This document shows, in pieces, positions 1 through 10,168 of a stretch of DNA of 64,000 nt. Each line of letters opens with the position of its first letter. Positions within the stretch are counted from its first letter, which is position 1. A program made the translations under genes and the position numbers. The stretch covers positions 1-64,000 of the forward strand of contig VXTP01000044.1 in assembly GCA_009837395.1 (NCBI GenBank), read 5' to 3'. Below the pieces are notes generated by a model. It was not told the DNA's origin, ran no database searches, and saw only the letters and a program-made list of their open reading frames with translations. Origin of the DNA: Gemmatimonadota bacterium. GTDB taxonomy: Bacteria > JAAXHH01.

Positions 1-709
1 TCTGTTGGTCGTCGAGCTGGCGGTCGTGGTCGCACAGGGCCCGGCAGCAGTTGTGGGTGGCCAGCACGGGGCCGTTGAAGATATCCAGCGCTTCCCAGAA
101 GGCCTGCTCGGCCAGGTGGCTCACATCGAGGATCATCCCGGCCGCCTCCAGGGCTTCGAGCATGGGGCGGCCCCTGGGCGTCAGGCCGCCGGGCGCCTGG
201 GTCCCATGGGAATAGGAGCTGACCCCGTAGTGGCACAGGCTCACCACCCGCAGCCCTTCATCCCACCACTCGGCCACCTGTTCGGGTCCTACGATGCCGT
301 CCGCCCCTTCCATGCTGAGGACAAACCCCAGCGGGGTCGTCTGGGGATCGGCTTCCCACTCGGCCAGGTGGGCGTCGAGTTCGGCCCGGTTGCGTACCTG
401 GCGAAAGACCCCTTTGGCTTCCATCAACCGGTAGTAGGCCAGCTCGCCCATGCACCGGGCATAGGCGATGTCCTGGGTGCGCACCCCGGAGAAGCGCTTG
501 CCCATCGAAGCGATCCGGCAGTTCACCGTGACGAACATGAGCCCGATCCCGCCGCGGCGTAGCTCCTCGAAATTCACGACGCCCAGGCCGCGGCCCTTCT
601 GCGCCATGCCGGCTTCGGCCTCGCGGATTTTAGATATGGGCTGGAACAGGTCCCGGTCCCATTCGAGGGCGTTGTAAGCGATGTCCAGGTGGGAATCGAA
701 GATCAGCAT
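1..709 (-). CDS. Membrane dipeptidase (peptidase M19), 3' part missing
   Basis: Partial gene: the frame is open to the left edge, so only the first ~236 residues are present. They show the M19 metal site in order: the N-terminal HxD (DSHLD, H7/D9), the bridging glutamate in LSMEGAD, a DVSHL motif and a THNCC motif where most M19 enzymes have SHSN. The family hydrolyses dipeptides using a binuclear zinc site. The start ATG is preceded by GGGAG six bases upstream. There is no visible signal peptide, so a cytosolic enzyme is likely. It is transcribed divergently from the membrane protein at 895. Family assignment is firm; the substrate is unknown. Confidence 0.85.
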   Translation of the reverse strand, partial: MLIFDSHLDIAYNALEWDRDLFQPISKIREAEAGMAQKGRGLGVVNFEELRRGGIGLMFVTVNCRIASMGKRFSGVRTQDIAYARCMGELAYYRLMEAKGVFRQVRNRAELDAHLAEWEADPQTTPLGFVLSMEGADGIVGPEQVAEWWDEGLRVVSLCHYGVSSYSHGTQAPGGLTPRGRPMLEALEAAGMILDVSHLAEQAFWEALDIFNGPVLATHNCCRALCDHDRQLDDQQ

Positions 710-810
710 GGAGGTTCTCCCAGAGTCATGCCTGCGTATACCGCGTTTAAAAGCAATGCCAAACCAAGAAACTTGTACAAATTCGATCCGGAGGGTTACC
801 TTTGATTCAA

Positions 811-858
811 GGAAAGGCGCGCATCAACGAAAAAGCGCGCTAGAAAGGAAAGGCGCGC
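811..858. repeat. Short direct repeat in a divergent intergenic region
   Basis: The 12-mer GGAAAGGCGCGC occurs at 811-822 and again at 847-858, with the partly matching AAAAGCGCGC between them. The repeat lies upstream of the membrane protein gene starting at 895 and downstream of the divergent dipeptidase start. It could be a regulator-binding site or simple duplication; nothing distinguishes the two. Confidence 0.5.
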
Positions 859-894
859 TTCTAAGGAACGGCAAACCGAGAATAGGAGATCGGG

Positions 895-1566
895 ATGGCA
901 CCCGGACTGTTCGCCGCACTGGCGATCGTGCTGCTGGCGACGCTCGGTATCGGAACGCGTTACTATGTCTTCGGTGATCTCAACGCCATACACAGCCTGT
1001 TGAGTCTGTTTTTCTCGGCCAATCTGGTGATTTGCTACTGGGAGATCTGCCTGTTCCTCAAACGGGACTATATCGAGGAACGCACCGAATACTGGCGCGC
1101 CCGGCAGCGCGAAACGGGCCGTACCCCGGCGGTCGAGTTCCTTCTGACCAGGGTGCCGCTGAGGCGCATACTTGCCCCGACGGTCTGGGCGGATGTCTGG
1201 GCCACGTACTCACAGATCGACGGGTCGTTCTCGGACCGCCGCACATGGGGGTTCAACGTCGATGTCGCGAACGGCTTCTTTACACCGATTCCGACCCTGG
1301 TCCTCTACGCGGCTCTGACCTTGAACATCATGCCGGCTGTCCTGGCCGGCATGCTCGGGCTGGTACTTTCCTGGCAGTGGGCCTACGCCACGTCGGTCTA
1401 CGGGGTCAGCTTCTTCATGGCCGGCCGGCACCGACTCATCACCAGAACCGAGTTGCTTGGCTATATCGGCGCGCTGAACGCACCCTGGGTGCTCTTCGGG
1501 TTGCTGGGCATGTACGTGTCGGCGCGCCTGATCCTGGACGGCGACTACCGCGTGCTGGGCTACTGA
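895..1566 (+). CDS. Polytopic membrane protein, unknown; faint EBP/EXPERA-like look
   Basis: A 223-residue protein with about five hydrophobic segments (residues ~5-25, 33-53, 125-145, 145-170, 190-212). AGGAG seven bases before ATG fixes the start. I do not recognise it securely. A WATYSQIDGSF stretch, a QWAYATSVYG segment and an LNAPWVLFGLLGMY C-terminal helix recall the WxEYSKGDSRY / GQIYGDVLYF / MNALWLVLPG layout of emopamil-binding (sterol isomerase, EXPERA) proteins. That resemblance is by eye and could be chance. A sterol-reductase-like gene lies 5 kb away (6512-7651). Convergent with katG. Confidence 0.6.
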   Translation: MAPGLFAALAIVLLATLGIGTRYYVFGDLNAIHSLLSLFFSANLVICYWEICLFLKRDYIEERTEYWRARQRETGRTPAVEFLLTRVPLRRILAPTVWADVWATYSQIDGSFSDRRTWGFNVDVANGFFTPIPTLVLYAALTLNIMPAVLAGMLGLVLSWQWAYATSVYGVSFFMAGRHRLITRTELLGYIGALNAPWVLFGLLGMYVSARLILDGDYRVLGY

Positions 1567-1590
1567 TCACCGGTTTCTACACCAAGCGTC

Positions 1591-1630
1591 AGCGATCCGC
1601 GCCCGGCGCCAGTGGCCCGCACCCGGCGCC
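1591..1630. repeat. Two 20-bp tandem units just after the katG stop
   Basis: Two adjacent 20-bp units (1591-1610 and 1611-1630), both ending in CCCGGCGCC and matching at 16 of 20 positions, sit seven bases beyond the katG stop codon on the minus strand. This is one of several stop-proximal tandem repeats in the window. Confidence 0.6.
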
Positions 1631-1637
1631 CGCTTGA

Positions 1638-3809
<2,172 letters not shown>

Positions 3810-3993
3810 CTATAGGATTCGATGCTTGTCTGAAATCGGAACTTACAGCTAGGAAAAATACCGAATTCACCCGTACACAGGCAAGAGGAATATGGGGGAA
3901 AATGAACGGTTTCGAGGAACCATCCCGCCGTAAATTCGTCTTGATGATTCAGAGGGAATTTCGCAGGTTAGAATACGGTACCGATGGATCCAT

Positions 3994-4042
3994 CCAGGGC
4001 ATGTCCGCAATCAGTCACAACGCCTTCCAGGGCATGTCCGCA
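3994..4042. repeat. Direct repeat upstream of lipoprotein gene
   Basis: The 16-mer CCAGGGCATGTCCGCA occurs at 3994-4009 and 4027-4042 (period 33), ending just before the start region of the lipoprotein gene at 4059. In one frame the repeats read as coding sequence, but the lipoprotein signal begins after them, so they are treated as leader sequence. Confidence 0.5.
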
Positions 4043-4058
4043 TCGAGGGCACGACACC

Positions 4059-4928
4059 ATGCCATACTTTCATACTTCAACCAGTCGCTGCAAAAGCTAC
4101 GTTCTGCCGATCGTTGCGGCCCTTGTCATTACCAGCGTCTTCGCCGGCTGTGACGGCGACACGGACCCGACAGGACCCGGCCCGGACGGGCAGGAGTACA
4201 TCGAGACCCGGGTCGTTACCGTCGGCCCTACCCTGGCCAAATGCTACGGCGTGGGCCTGCGGACCTGCATGGTGGTCGACGGCGGTTTTTTCTACGATGC
4301 GATCGAAGGGTTCGAGTACGAGACCGGCTATACCTATCGCCTCCGGATCGGCAAGTACGATCCGTGGGGCGGGCGTGAGCCGCCGCAGGACGCAGGCCTG
4401 TACGCCTACCGGTTGCTGGAGCAGCTGGAGAAAACCCCGGCGCCTTCCACGGCGGTAACCCTGACGGTCGGTCCCGCCCGGGTTCTATGCACCCGGAGCG
4501 ACGACTTCTGTCCGGTGGTGAACGGCGTGCCGTATGACGACACCATCAACGACTTCGAGTATGAGGCCGGCTATCACTATGTCCTGGAGGCCAATCGGTA
4601 CAACGACGGCCGGTACGTCCTGACAAGTGTGGTATCGAAGACCAGGGCGGAAGGGACAGAGGAAGAGGAGATCACCATCGATTGGGGCCGGGTCGAATGC
4701 GGCGACGGCCATCCCGGGTTCTGCAAGGTCTATAGCGGCGTTCCCTACCGAGGAGAGATCGTGGGCTTCCACCCGAGGCACGAATTCAACTACCGCCTGC
4801 GCGTCGAGAAGTTCAGCATGTCTCCGGACGACATGACCGGATCACCCGACGGCATGACCGGATCACCTCTGGTTCCGGCTTACGGGTATCGCTGGCTGGA
4901 GACGCTCGAGGAAACACAAGGCGGTTGA
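4059..4928 (+). CDS. Lipoprotein with three DUF4377-like repeats
   Basis: The start was placed at the ATG preceded by GAGGG, which gives a hydrophobic signal followed by a lipobox-like VFAGC (C31); an upstream in-frame extension adds only non-signal sequence. The mature part holds three tandem modules, each with a paired-cysteine segment (AKC...RTC, VLC...DFC, VEC...GFC) followed by a GFEYEAGYxYxLRxxK-type strand. This layout matches my recollection of DUF4377 domains, which are usually single. Two cysteines per module suggest one disulfide each. Near the C-terminus a 21-bp in-frame duplication gives MTGSPDGMTGSP. Function unknown; probably anchored at the periplasmic face or outer membrane. 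Confidence 0.75.
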   Translation: MPYFHTSTSRCKSYVLPIVAALVITSVFAGCDGDTDPTGPGPDGQEYIETRVVTVGPTLAKCYGVGLRTCMVVDGGFFYDAIEGFEYETGYTYRLRIGKYDPWGGREPPQDAGLYAYRLLEQLEKTPAPSTAVTLTVGPARVLCTRSDDFCPVVNGVPYDDTINDFEYEAGYHYVLEANRYNDGRYVLTSVVSKTRAEGTEEEEITIDWGRVECGDGHPGFCKVYSGVPYRGEIVGFHPRHEFNYRLRVEKFSMSPDDMTGSPDGMTGSPLVPAYGYRWLETLEETQGG

Positions 4929-4952
4929 TCACGCCATTTCAATGAGGTGTTC

Positions 4953-5690
4953 ATGTTAACCGACGAACAGGTAATACAGTACCGGGAAGACGGGTTTCTC
5001 GTTTTTGAATCCCTGATACAGGGCGAGCGACTGGCCTGGTACAAGCAGGTATTCGATGAACTCGTCGCCAAGGGCAGTCGATTGACCGGGCAGACGCCGC
5101 ACTGGTCACTCGAGCTGGACGAAGGCGGCGAACCCAGGGCGGGTCTGCTGCACAAAGTCCAGGGCGTATGCGTGGTCGACGACCGCGTGCTGGAACTGGC
5201 GCGGGAACCGGCGATTGTAGACCGCGTGGCCGAGTTGATCGGCGAGAATCTCGACGTGTTCGGCACCAAGTTCTTTCCGAAGCTGCCCGATGGCGGAACC
5301 TCGACGGGCTGGCACCAGGACAACTTCTATTTCGGGACCGATACGGATCGCATCGTCAGTTGCGGGATTTACCTGGAAGATGCGGACGTGGAGAACGGTT
5401 GCCTGCGGGTGGTGCCAGGTAGCCACCGGATCGGTGAGATCGTCGAGCACCGCAGGGAGCTAAGCAGGCATGGCAGCTGGACGAAGGTCGATGAAGCGCA
5501 GGCCGTGGACCTGGTCATTCCCGCGGGCACGGTCGTGCTGTTTTCCGCCAATCTCCTGCACGGCGCCTACGACAACCACAGCAGCCGCACCCGCTACAGC
5601 ACGGCATGGCATTACATGCCCGAAGAACTCAATCCCGAGAAGTTCCTCAAAGGGGTCTACGAAGACCGGCACGTGGCGAGAAAGGTTTAA
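4953..5690 (+). CDS. PhyH-family Fe(II)/2-oxoglutarate dioxygenase (copy A)
   Basis: Cupin-fold oxygenase of the phytanoyl-CoA hydroxylase family, which couples 2-oxoglutarate decarboxylation to hydroxylation of a substrate. The iron facial triad is visible as H121 and D123 (TGWHQDN) and H203 (LLHGAYDN); R212/R214 just after it would hold 2-oxoglutarate. MLTDEQ is chosen as start because AGGTG precedes it; a GTG two codons upstream lies inside that ribosome site. 245 residues. Substrate unknown. It is 24 bases after the lipoprotein gene and may share its transcript. Confidence 0.88.
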   Translation: MLTDEQVIQYREDGFLVFESLIQGERLAWYKQVFDELVAKGSRLTGQTPHWSLELDEGGEPRAGLLHKVQGVCVVDDRVLELAREPAIVDRVAELIGENLDVFGTKFFPKLPDGGTSTGWHQDNFYFGTDTDRIVSCGIYLEDADVENGCLRVVPGSHRIGEIVEHRRELSRHGSWTKVDEAQAVDLVIPAGTVVLFSANLLHGAYDNHSSRTRYSTAWHYMPEELNPEKFLKGVYEDRHVARKV

Positions 5691-5710
5691 GCGCAGGAGG
5701 GTTTAAGCGC
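5684..5710. repeat. 16-bp-period duplication spanning the PhyH-A stop codon
   Basis: GGTTTAAGCGC at 5684-5694 recurs at 5700-5710. The TAA stop of the dioxygenase is inside the first copy, so the second copy carries a spare TAA. Confidence 0.6.
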
Positions 5711-5746
5711 GCTCTGACGAATGTAACCTCGAAGGGCTCATCTATC

Positions 5747-6445
5747 TCACTTCCGCAGTACACACTTGAAATCTGACTTCTTCAATTCTGGACTCACCAC
5801 CTGAAATGAAGATGCTTCCAGTTCTGCCATGAGATCTTCGGCGAAGAAGAAGTGCAGAAACTGGGGCGCTCCCAGCACGAATCCGTCTCCTTCCTCCAGG
5901 GTCTCGAAATCGGGAGCGAACTTACGATGGTTGTCATCGTACAGGTCTTCGTAACTCTCCAGTACGGAATCCAGGACCGTCTGCGATAGAAAAACCTTGC
6001 CATGTGGACGTAACACGCGTGCGACCTCTTCAAGAAAAGCGATGCGTGACGCACGGTGCGGGACATAGCAGTAAACATTTCCCATAAATGCAGCGGCAAA
6101 TGAGGCGTCGGGGAATGGCAGATTCGGCATCTCGTACTGTAGGAACGTCACGTCGACGCCTTCCGCTTCCGCGGTACGCCCTGCCTGTTCAATCTGTTTT
6201 TCGGCGACATCAATACCGGTGACGTCGTATCCCTGCCGCGCGAGTGCGAAGCATAATCGTCCTGTCGCGCATCCAATGTCCAGCAGGCGACTGTTTATCG
6301 GGTACTTTCCTGCGAACGCTTGTTCCGCTTCCCGGATACCGTTTTTCAGCTCGCCTTTTCGGATATCAAGTTCGTCAGGACCATTGTACTTGTCCTTTAC
6401 GGAGTGCAGTAATCTCAGGGATTCCTGTGTGCTGCTGGAGGTCAT
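5747..6445 (-). CDS. Class I SAM-dependent methyltransferase
   Basis: Rossmann-fold methyltransferase. The SAM-binding motif I is LLDIGCATGR near residue 54, followed by VTGIDVAEKQIEQA (acidic residue for the ribose), FLQYEMPNLPF (motif II region) and LRPHGKVFLSQTV. The start is set at the second Met: AAGGAG abuts the upstream ATG at 6454 with no spacing, but is nine bases from the ATG at 6445. Closest in style to Methyltransf_11/25 proteins; the acceptor (small molecule or other) cannot be told. Convergent with PhyH-A, and on the same strand as the sterol-reductase-like gene about 60 bases upstream. Confidence 0.85.
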   Translation of the reverse strand: MTSSSTQESLRLLHSVKDKYNGPDELDIRKGELKNGIREAEQAFAGKYPINSRLLDIGCATGRLCFALARQGYDVTGIDVAEKQIEQAGRTAEAEGVDVTFLQYEMPNLPFPDASFAAAFMGNVYCYVPHRASRIAFLEEVARVLRPHGKVFLSQTVLDSVLESYEDLYDDNHRKFAPDFETLEEGDGFVLGAPQFLHFFFAEDLMAELEASSFQVVSPELKKSDFKCVLRK

Positions 6446-6511
6446 TGGCGGCATCTCCTTGATGGCTGTCGGAACGAGAAGTGCCTGGAATACAAATGCC
6501 CCGACCCGCGC

Positions 6512-7651
6512 TCAATAAATCCCCGGTACGATCCGGTACTTCACCCGCTCCCGGTATTCCGCCCACTTTTCCGCGCCGTACTTCTCGGCGCAGTGACGGT
6601 CGTCGTCCCACTGCCGGTAGACGAACAGAGACACGATGAAGATGAAATAGGTCCACGCCCAGAAGTTGGTGAAGTAACCGAATATCAGGGCGATGGACAG
6701 GGAAAGGAACCCCTCGCCCATGTAGTTGAGGTGACGGGCGACGCCCCACAGGCCGCTGCACAGGATCCTGCGTTCGCCGGCCTGGATGTACTTCGGTGCG
6801 ATGAGGCCGAGGAACTTGCGGTCCGGCCATCGCTTGAAGGTGTATTTCTGCAGATTGGCGCCGCGCGAGATGCCCCATCCGAAAAGGAAAAGGGCGGTGG
6901 CGCCGATGAGCCAGACATTCGTCCAGGCGGGTGAGAACCCGGGGTTCGGGTACGCGGCCAATCCCCAAAGCGGGAGGATGAACAGCCAGCCGTAGACCAC
7001 GAGGCAGCCCCAGATCAGCTTGAAGCCGACATTCTCGTGGATCAGGTCGTAGGTATAGAGCTGTACGCGCTCGAAGACCATGTAGTCCATGATGTAGAAA
7101 GTGAAGAACGCCGCGTAGAGGATGACGCCCGGATTGGCTTTCTCGCCGAAGAGCTCGTAGTGATACACGGCGCCGGACAGGGCGTTGAGCGAGAGCATCG
7201 TTCCCCCGACGACGTACATGTACATCTTCACGTCGATGCGTTCCCTGAAGAACGATATCTCCTGGGCCCGGCCGAACCACCACGCCAGGAACCTGTTCTT
7301 CACCTTGCCTTCCGGTTGGGTGAACACGGCGATCAGGGTGAAGATGATGGCGAAGACCGTGCCCCCGGCTACTGAATAGACCGAGGACCGGTAGAACCAG
7401 TCGAGGGGCAGCCCGGTGAGTTCGAGCGCCCATACGACGATCGCGATCAAGAACACGAGCAGGCCGTTCAGCCGGTAATTGCGGGGCTCGCCCGTCCCCG
7501 GGTTGACGACGTAGCCGGGGACCCACCGGCCGGGAAGCATGAGCTGGACCACGAAAAACACGGCGTAGACGATCAGCGGGGTGAAGAATCCCCAGATCGC
7601 TTCCGTCCGGGACAGTTCGAAAAGGTGTTCGATACCCAGCCATTCGATCAT
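6512..7651 (-). CDS. ERG4/ERG24-type sterol reductase-like membrane protein
   Basis: 379-residue polytopic membrane protein, about nine hydrophobic segments. The C-terminus carries the family hallmark: LCSGLWGVARHLNYMGEG followed by RQWDDDRHCAEKYG and a final WAEYRERVKYRIVPGIY, the NADPH-binding end of delta-14/delta-7 sterol reductases. These enzymes reduce ring double bonds of sterol intermediates in the membrane. Bacterial members exist but are uncommon. No squalene monooxygenase or oxidosqualene cyclase is seen in the window, so the native substrate (own, scavenged or non-sterol isoprenoid) is open. Possibly co-transcribed with the methyltransferase just downstream. Confidence 0.85.
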   Translation of the reverse strand: MIEWLGIEHLFELSRTEAIWGFFTPLIVYAVFFVVQLMLPGRWVPGYVVNPGTGEPRNYRLNGLLVFLIAIVVWALELTGLPLDWFYRSSVYSVAGGTVFAIIFTLIAVFTQPEGKVKNRFLAWWFGRAQEISFFRERIDVKMYMYVVGGTMLSLNALSGAVYHYELFGEKANPGVILYAAFFTFYIMDYMVFERVQLYTYDLIHENVGFKLIWGCLVVYGWLFILPLWGLAAYPNPGFSPAWTNVWLIGATALFLFGWGISRGANLQKYTFKRWPDRKFLGLIAPKYIQAGERRILCSGLWGVARHLNYMGEGFLSLSIALIFGYFTNFWAWTYFIFIVSLFVYRQWDDDRHCAEKYGAEKWAEYRERVKYRIVPGIY

Positions 7652-7768
7652 GATCGAATTCCCCTTTCTTAAATGGTGTGTGGATGGTTTATGTTAGTCT
7701 GAATCATCCAGGAACGAAAGGGAAACGAAGAGACCTAAACGACGAATGGAATCGAAGAAAGGAAAACT

Positions 7769-9196
7769 ATGGAGTCGTCAAACCAGCTGAGCGCCGGCGC
7801 GGCGATGATCGACATATCCCCACCCGAAGGAACGCATCTGGCCGGCAGCGGAGCCGGTGACCACCGCCCGACGCAGACCGTGATCGATCCGCTCTATGCC
7901 AAGGCCATCGTCTTCGACGCGGCCGGGCGGCGCGTCTGCCTGGTGATCCTGGATCTCACCATCGTCACCGGCGACTACACGGACATGATCCGCGCGGAGA
8001 TCTCCGAGCACACGGGCATTGATCGGGATGCGATCATGGTCCAGGCGACGCAGACCCATTCCGCCCCGAGCCTCGGCTACTTCATGCTGGATCCAGATTT
8101 TCCATTGGTGACTACAGAGGAGACGGAATACCTGCGGGGGGCCGAACGCGCCTATGGCGACCGGGCCGCGGCCGCTGCGGTGGAGGCCGCGGCCCAAGCG
8201 GTGGGCAGGCTAAAGCCCGCGCGCATCGGGCTGGGCCGCGGCGTGATGGGTGACCTGGCTTTCAACCGGCGCGGCATACGCCGGGACGGCACCATCTTCA
8301 TGCCCCGACCGCTGGGCCGGGAGCAGCAACCCTTCGGGATCTCGGAAGTGTGCTACCTGGAGGGTCCGATCGATCCGGAGGTGGGCGTGTGCTGCGTCCA
8401 GGAAATGAACGGGAAGCCGCTGGCCTTTCTCCTGCACTACACGTGCCACCCGGTCAATGCGTACGGAAACCGCGAGACCTTCCTGGCGGCGTCGGCGGAC
8501 TGGCCCGGCGCCTGGTCCCGGGAGATGCAGCAAGCCTTCGGTGACGACGCCGTGCCGCTGGTCGTCAACGGATGCTGCGGGAACATCAACCCCTGGCATC
8601 CCTACGACCCGGAATTTCGGCCGGACCACCGGCGGATGGGCCGCGAACTGTCCGGTTTGAGCGAACGTATCGTGCACGACATGACGTACGCCGGCAACTT
8701 TTCGGACGAAGCCGCGCTGGATACCCGGATCGAAAAGATCGATCTGCCCTTTCGAGAAATCCCGGACGCCCGTTTGCGGGAAGTCGATGCAATCCTGACC
8801 GCGCATCCCCGGCCACCGCGCGAAGCGGACGGGCAGGTGGACCCGCGCTGGTTCCGGGCGGCATCGACCCGCAGCGTCGAACTGTGCAGAATGCGGGATG
8901 GCACGTTCAGTTACGAGATCCAGGCCTTTCGCATCGGCGACCTCTGTATTGTCGGCCTTCCCGGGGAACCCTTCGTGGAAGGTCAGCTGGCCCTCAAAGT
9001 AAACTCGCCGGCGCCCTACCTCTTTCCGGCCCACCTCACGACGCACTATGTAGGCTACCTGCCGACGCGGGAGGCCTATGCTCGCGGCGGGCACGAGGCC
9101 AACGAAGACGTCACCTACTGGGCGAAGCTCGCGCCCGGTAGCCTCGAAACCGTGATCGGGCGGGCGCGGGGACTGGTGCAGGAGCTGTTTGGATAG
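7769..9196 (+). CDS. Neutral/alkaline non-lysosomal ceramidase-family protein, active Ser replaced
   Basis: 475 residues matching the N-terminal domain of neutral ceramidases. Zinc-ligand-like histidines are visible in QTHSAPS (H97) and HYTCHPVN (H223, H227). In true ceramidases the nucleophilic serine sits in a G-D-x-S-P-N motif; here the equivalent segment is CGNINPWHP (N272-I-N274-P), so Ser is replaced by Asn. The C-terminal domain of eukaryotic/Pseudomonas ceramidases is absent. There is no clear signal peptide. This fits the broad hydrolase subfamily seen in Planctomycetes-like genomes rather than a genuine ceramidase. Substrate unknown. Divergent from the sterol reductase. Confidence 0.78.
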   Translation: MESSNQLSAGAAMIDISPPEGTHLAGSGAGDHRPTQTVIDPLYAKAIVFDAAGRRVCLVILDLTIVTGDYTDMIRAEISEHTGIDRDAIMVQATQTHSAPSLGYFMLDPDFPLVTTEETEYLRGAERAYGDRAAAAAVEAAAQAVGRLKPARIGLGRGVMGDLAFNRRGIRRDGTIFMPRPLGREQQPFGISEVCYLEGPIDPEVGVCCVQEMNGKPLAFLLHYTCHPVNAYGNRETFLAASADWPGAWSREMQQAFGDDAVPLVVNGCCGNINPWHPYDPEFRPDHRRMGRELSGLSERIVHDMTYAGNFSDEAALDTRIEKIDLPFREIPDARLREVDAILTAHPRPPREADGQVDPRWFRAASTRSVELCRMRDGTFSYEIQAFRIGDLCIVGLPGEPFVEGQLALKVNSPAPYLFPAHLTTHYVGYLPTREAYARGGHEANEDVTYWAKLAPGSLETVIGRARGLVQELFG

Positions 9197-9243
9197 CAGG
9201 AGTTGCTAGATAGCAGGAGCTGTCTGGATAGTAGGCGTTGCCG
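9191..9243. repeat. Three degenerate 17-18-bp tandem units over a stop codon
   Basis: Units starting GGATAGCAGG (9191), AGATAGCAGG (9208) and GGATAGTAGG (9226) follow each other; the TAG of the ceramidase-family gene is in the first unit and each later unit keeps a TAG. Confidence 0.65.
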
Positions 9244-9272
9244 GACGATCGCACCTGCTCGTGTAAAACCAA

Positions 9273-10043
9273 CTAACGTGGGCAGTCCTCGACATCCAGG
9301 ATATAGCGCGCCAGCGGGGACAGGCGTTGGGCGGTCGCGGGCCGTAGATACTCCCGTTGATTCGTCTGCTGGGGGTGTTCACGGGCGATGAAGGCGCAGT
9401 GCAGGGCGCGCCGCGGGGCATCGCTGCGGTTCACATAGGAACTGTGCCAGAGACTGCCGTTGAATACGGCCACCGAACCCGCGCGGCCCGTCAGGTGTAC
9501 CTGGTCGGGGTGGTCCGCCAGGCGATCGGCTACGTGGTCGGTAATGCGGCCGGGTATTCGGTGGCTGCCGGGCACGCAGCGCGTCGCGCCGTTGACCCGG
9601 GTGAAATCGTCGAGCATCCACATGGAGTTGACGACGTGATAGGGTCCGCCGGGTTCGGCGGGCTGGCCCCAATCGGCGTGCAAGATCTGCAATCCGCTTC
9701 CCGGCAGCGGGTCGTGCCCATTGAGCGAGTGCAGCTTGAAGGGCCGCTGCAGAACGTGGAAGACCGCCGTCAAAAGCTCGGGCTGCAGGTAGACCGCGTC
9801 AAACACCGATCCCTTGTTGACCAGATCGGCAAGCCGGCGCACGCCTTCCATCTGGGCGACCTCCTCGCCGGCCTTGTCGCCCTCGCGGTCATGAATCTCA
9901 TCGAAAGCGTGGCGCAACCCGGCAAGCCAGTCCAGCGGGATGATCTCCTCCAGCACGAGGAAGCCCTCGGTATCCAGCGCCCTTCGTTGCGCGGACGTCA
10001 GCGGCCGGAGTGAGAACCCCCGTTTTAGTAGTTCGTTGTCCAA
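9273..10043 (-). CDS. PhyH-family dioxygenase (copy B), TTG start
   Basis: Fe(II)/2-oxoglutarate dioxygenase of 256 residues: HxD in LHADWGQP, distal His in LWHSSYVNRS, and an RR pair shortly after for 2-oxoglutarate. The frame stays open far upstream, but the upstream part is arginine-rich, not family-like, and would overlap the SDR gene. A TTG preceded by AGGAAGG with six-base spacing gives MDNELLKRGFS and is the preferred start. It lies downstream of the SDR on the same strand, separated by 125 bases. Substrate unknown. Confidence 0.85.
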   Translation of the reverse strand: MDNELLKRGFSLRPLTSAQRRALDTEGFLVLEEIIPLDWLAGLRHAFDEIHDREGDKAGEEVAQMEGVRRLADLVNKGSVFDAVYLQPELLTAVFHVLQRPFKLHSLNGHDPLPGSGLQILHADWGQPAEPGGPYHVVNSMWMLDDFTRVNGATRCVPGSHRIPGRITDHVADRLADHPDQVHLTGRAGSVAVFNGSLWHSSYVNRSDAPRRALHCAFIAREHPQQTNQREYLRPATAQRLSPLARYILDVEDCPR

Positions 10044-10168
10044 TGCGGGCCTTCCTGAGGATTGATTCGGGTGGCTTGATTCCGGCAGGTTGACTACGGG
10101 TTTTCGTCGTGCGCTGCGCAGCGCGGCGTACGGCGCGCCGCGTGGTTGTCCGCGCGAGCACCACGTCC

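Noticed and set aside
6375-7643. Second minus-strand frame over the sterol reductase region
   Set aside because: Arg/His/Pro-rich shadow; the overlapping frame has clear TM segments and ERG motifs.
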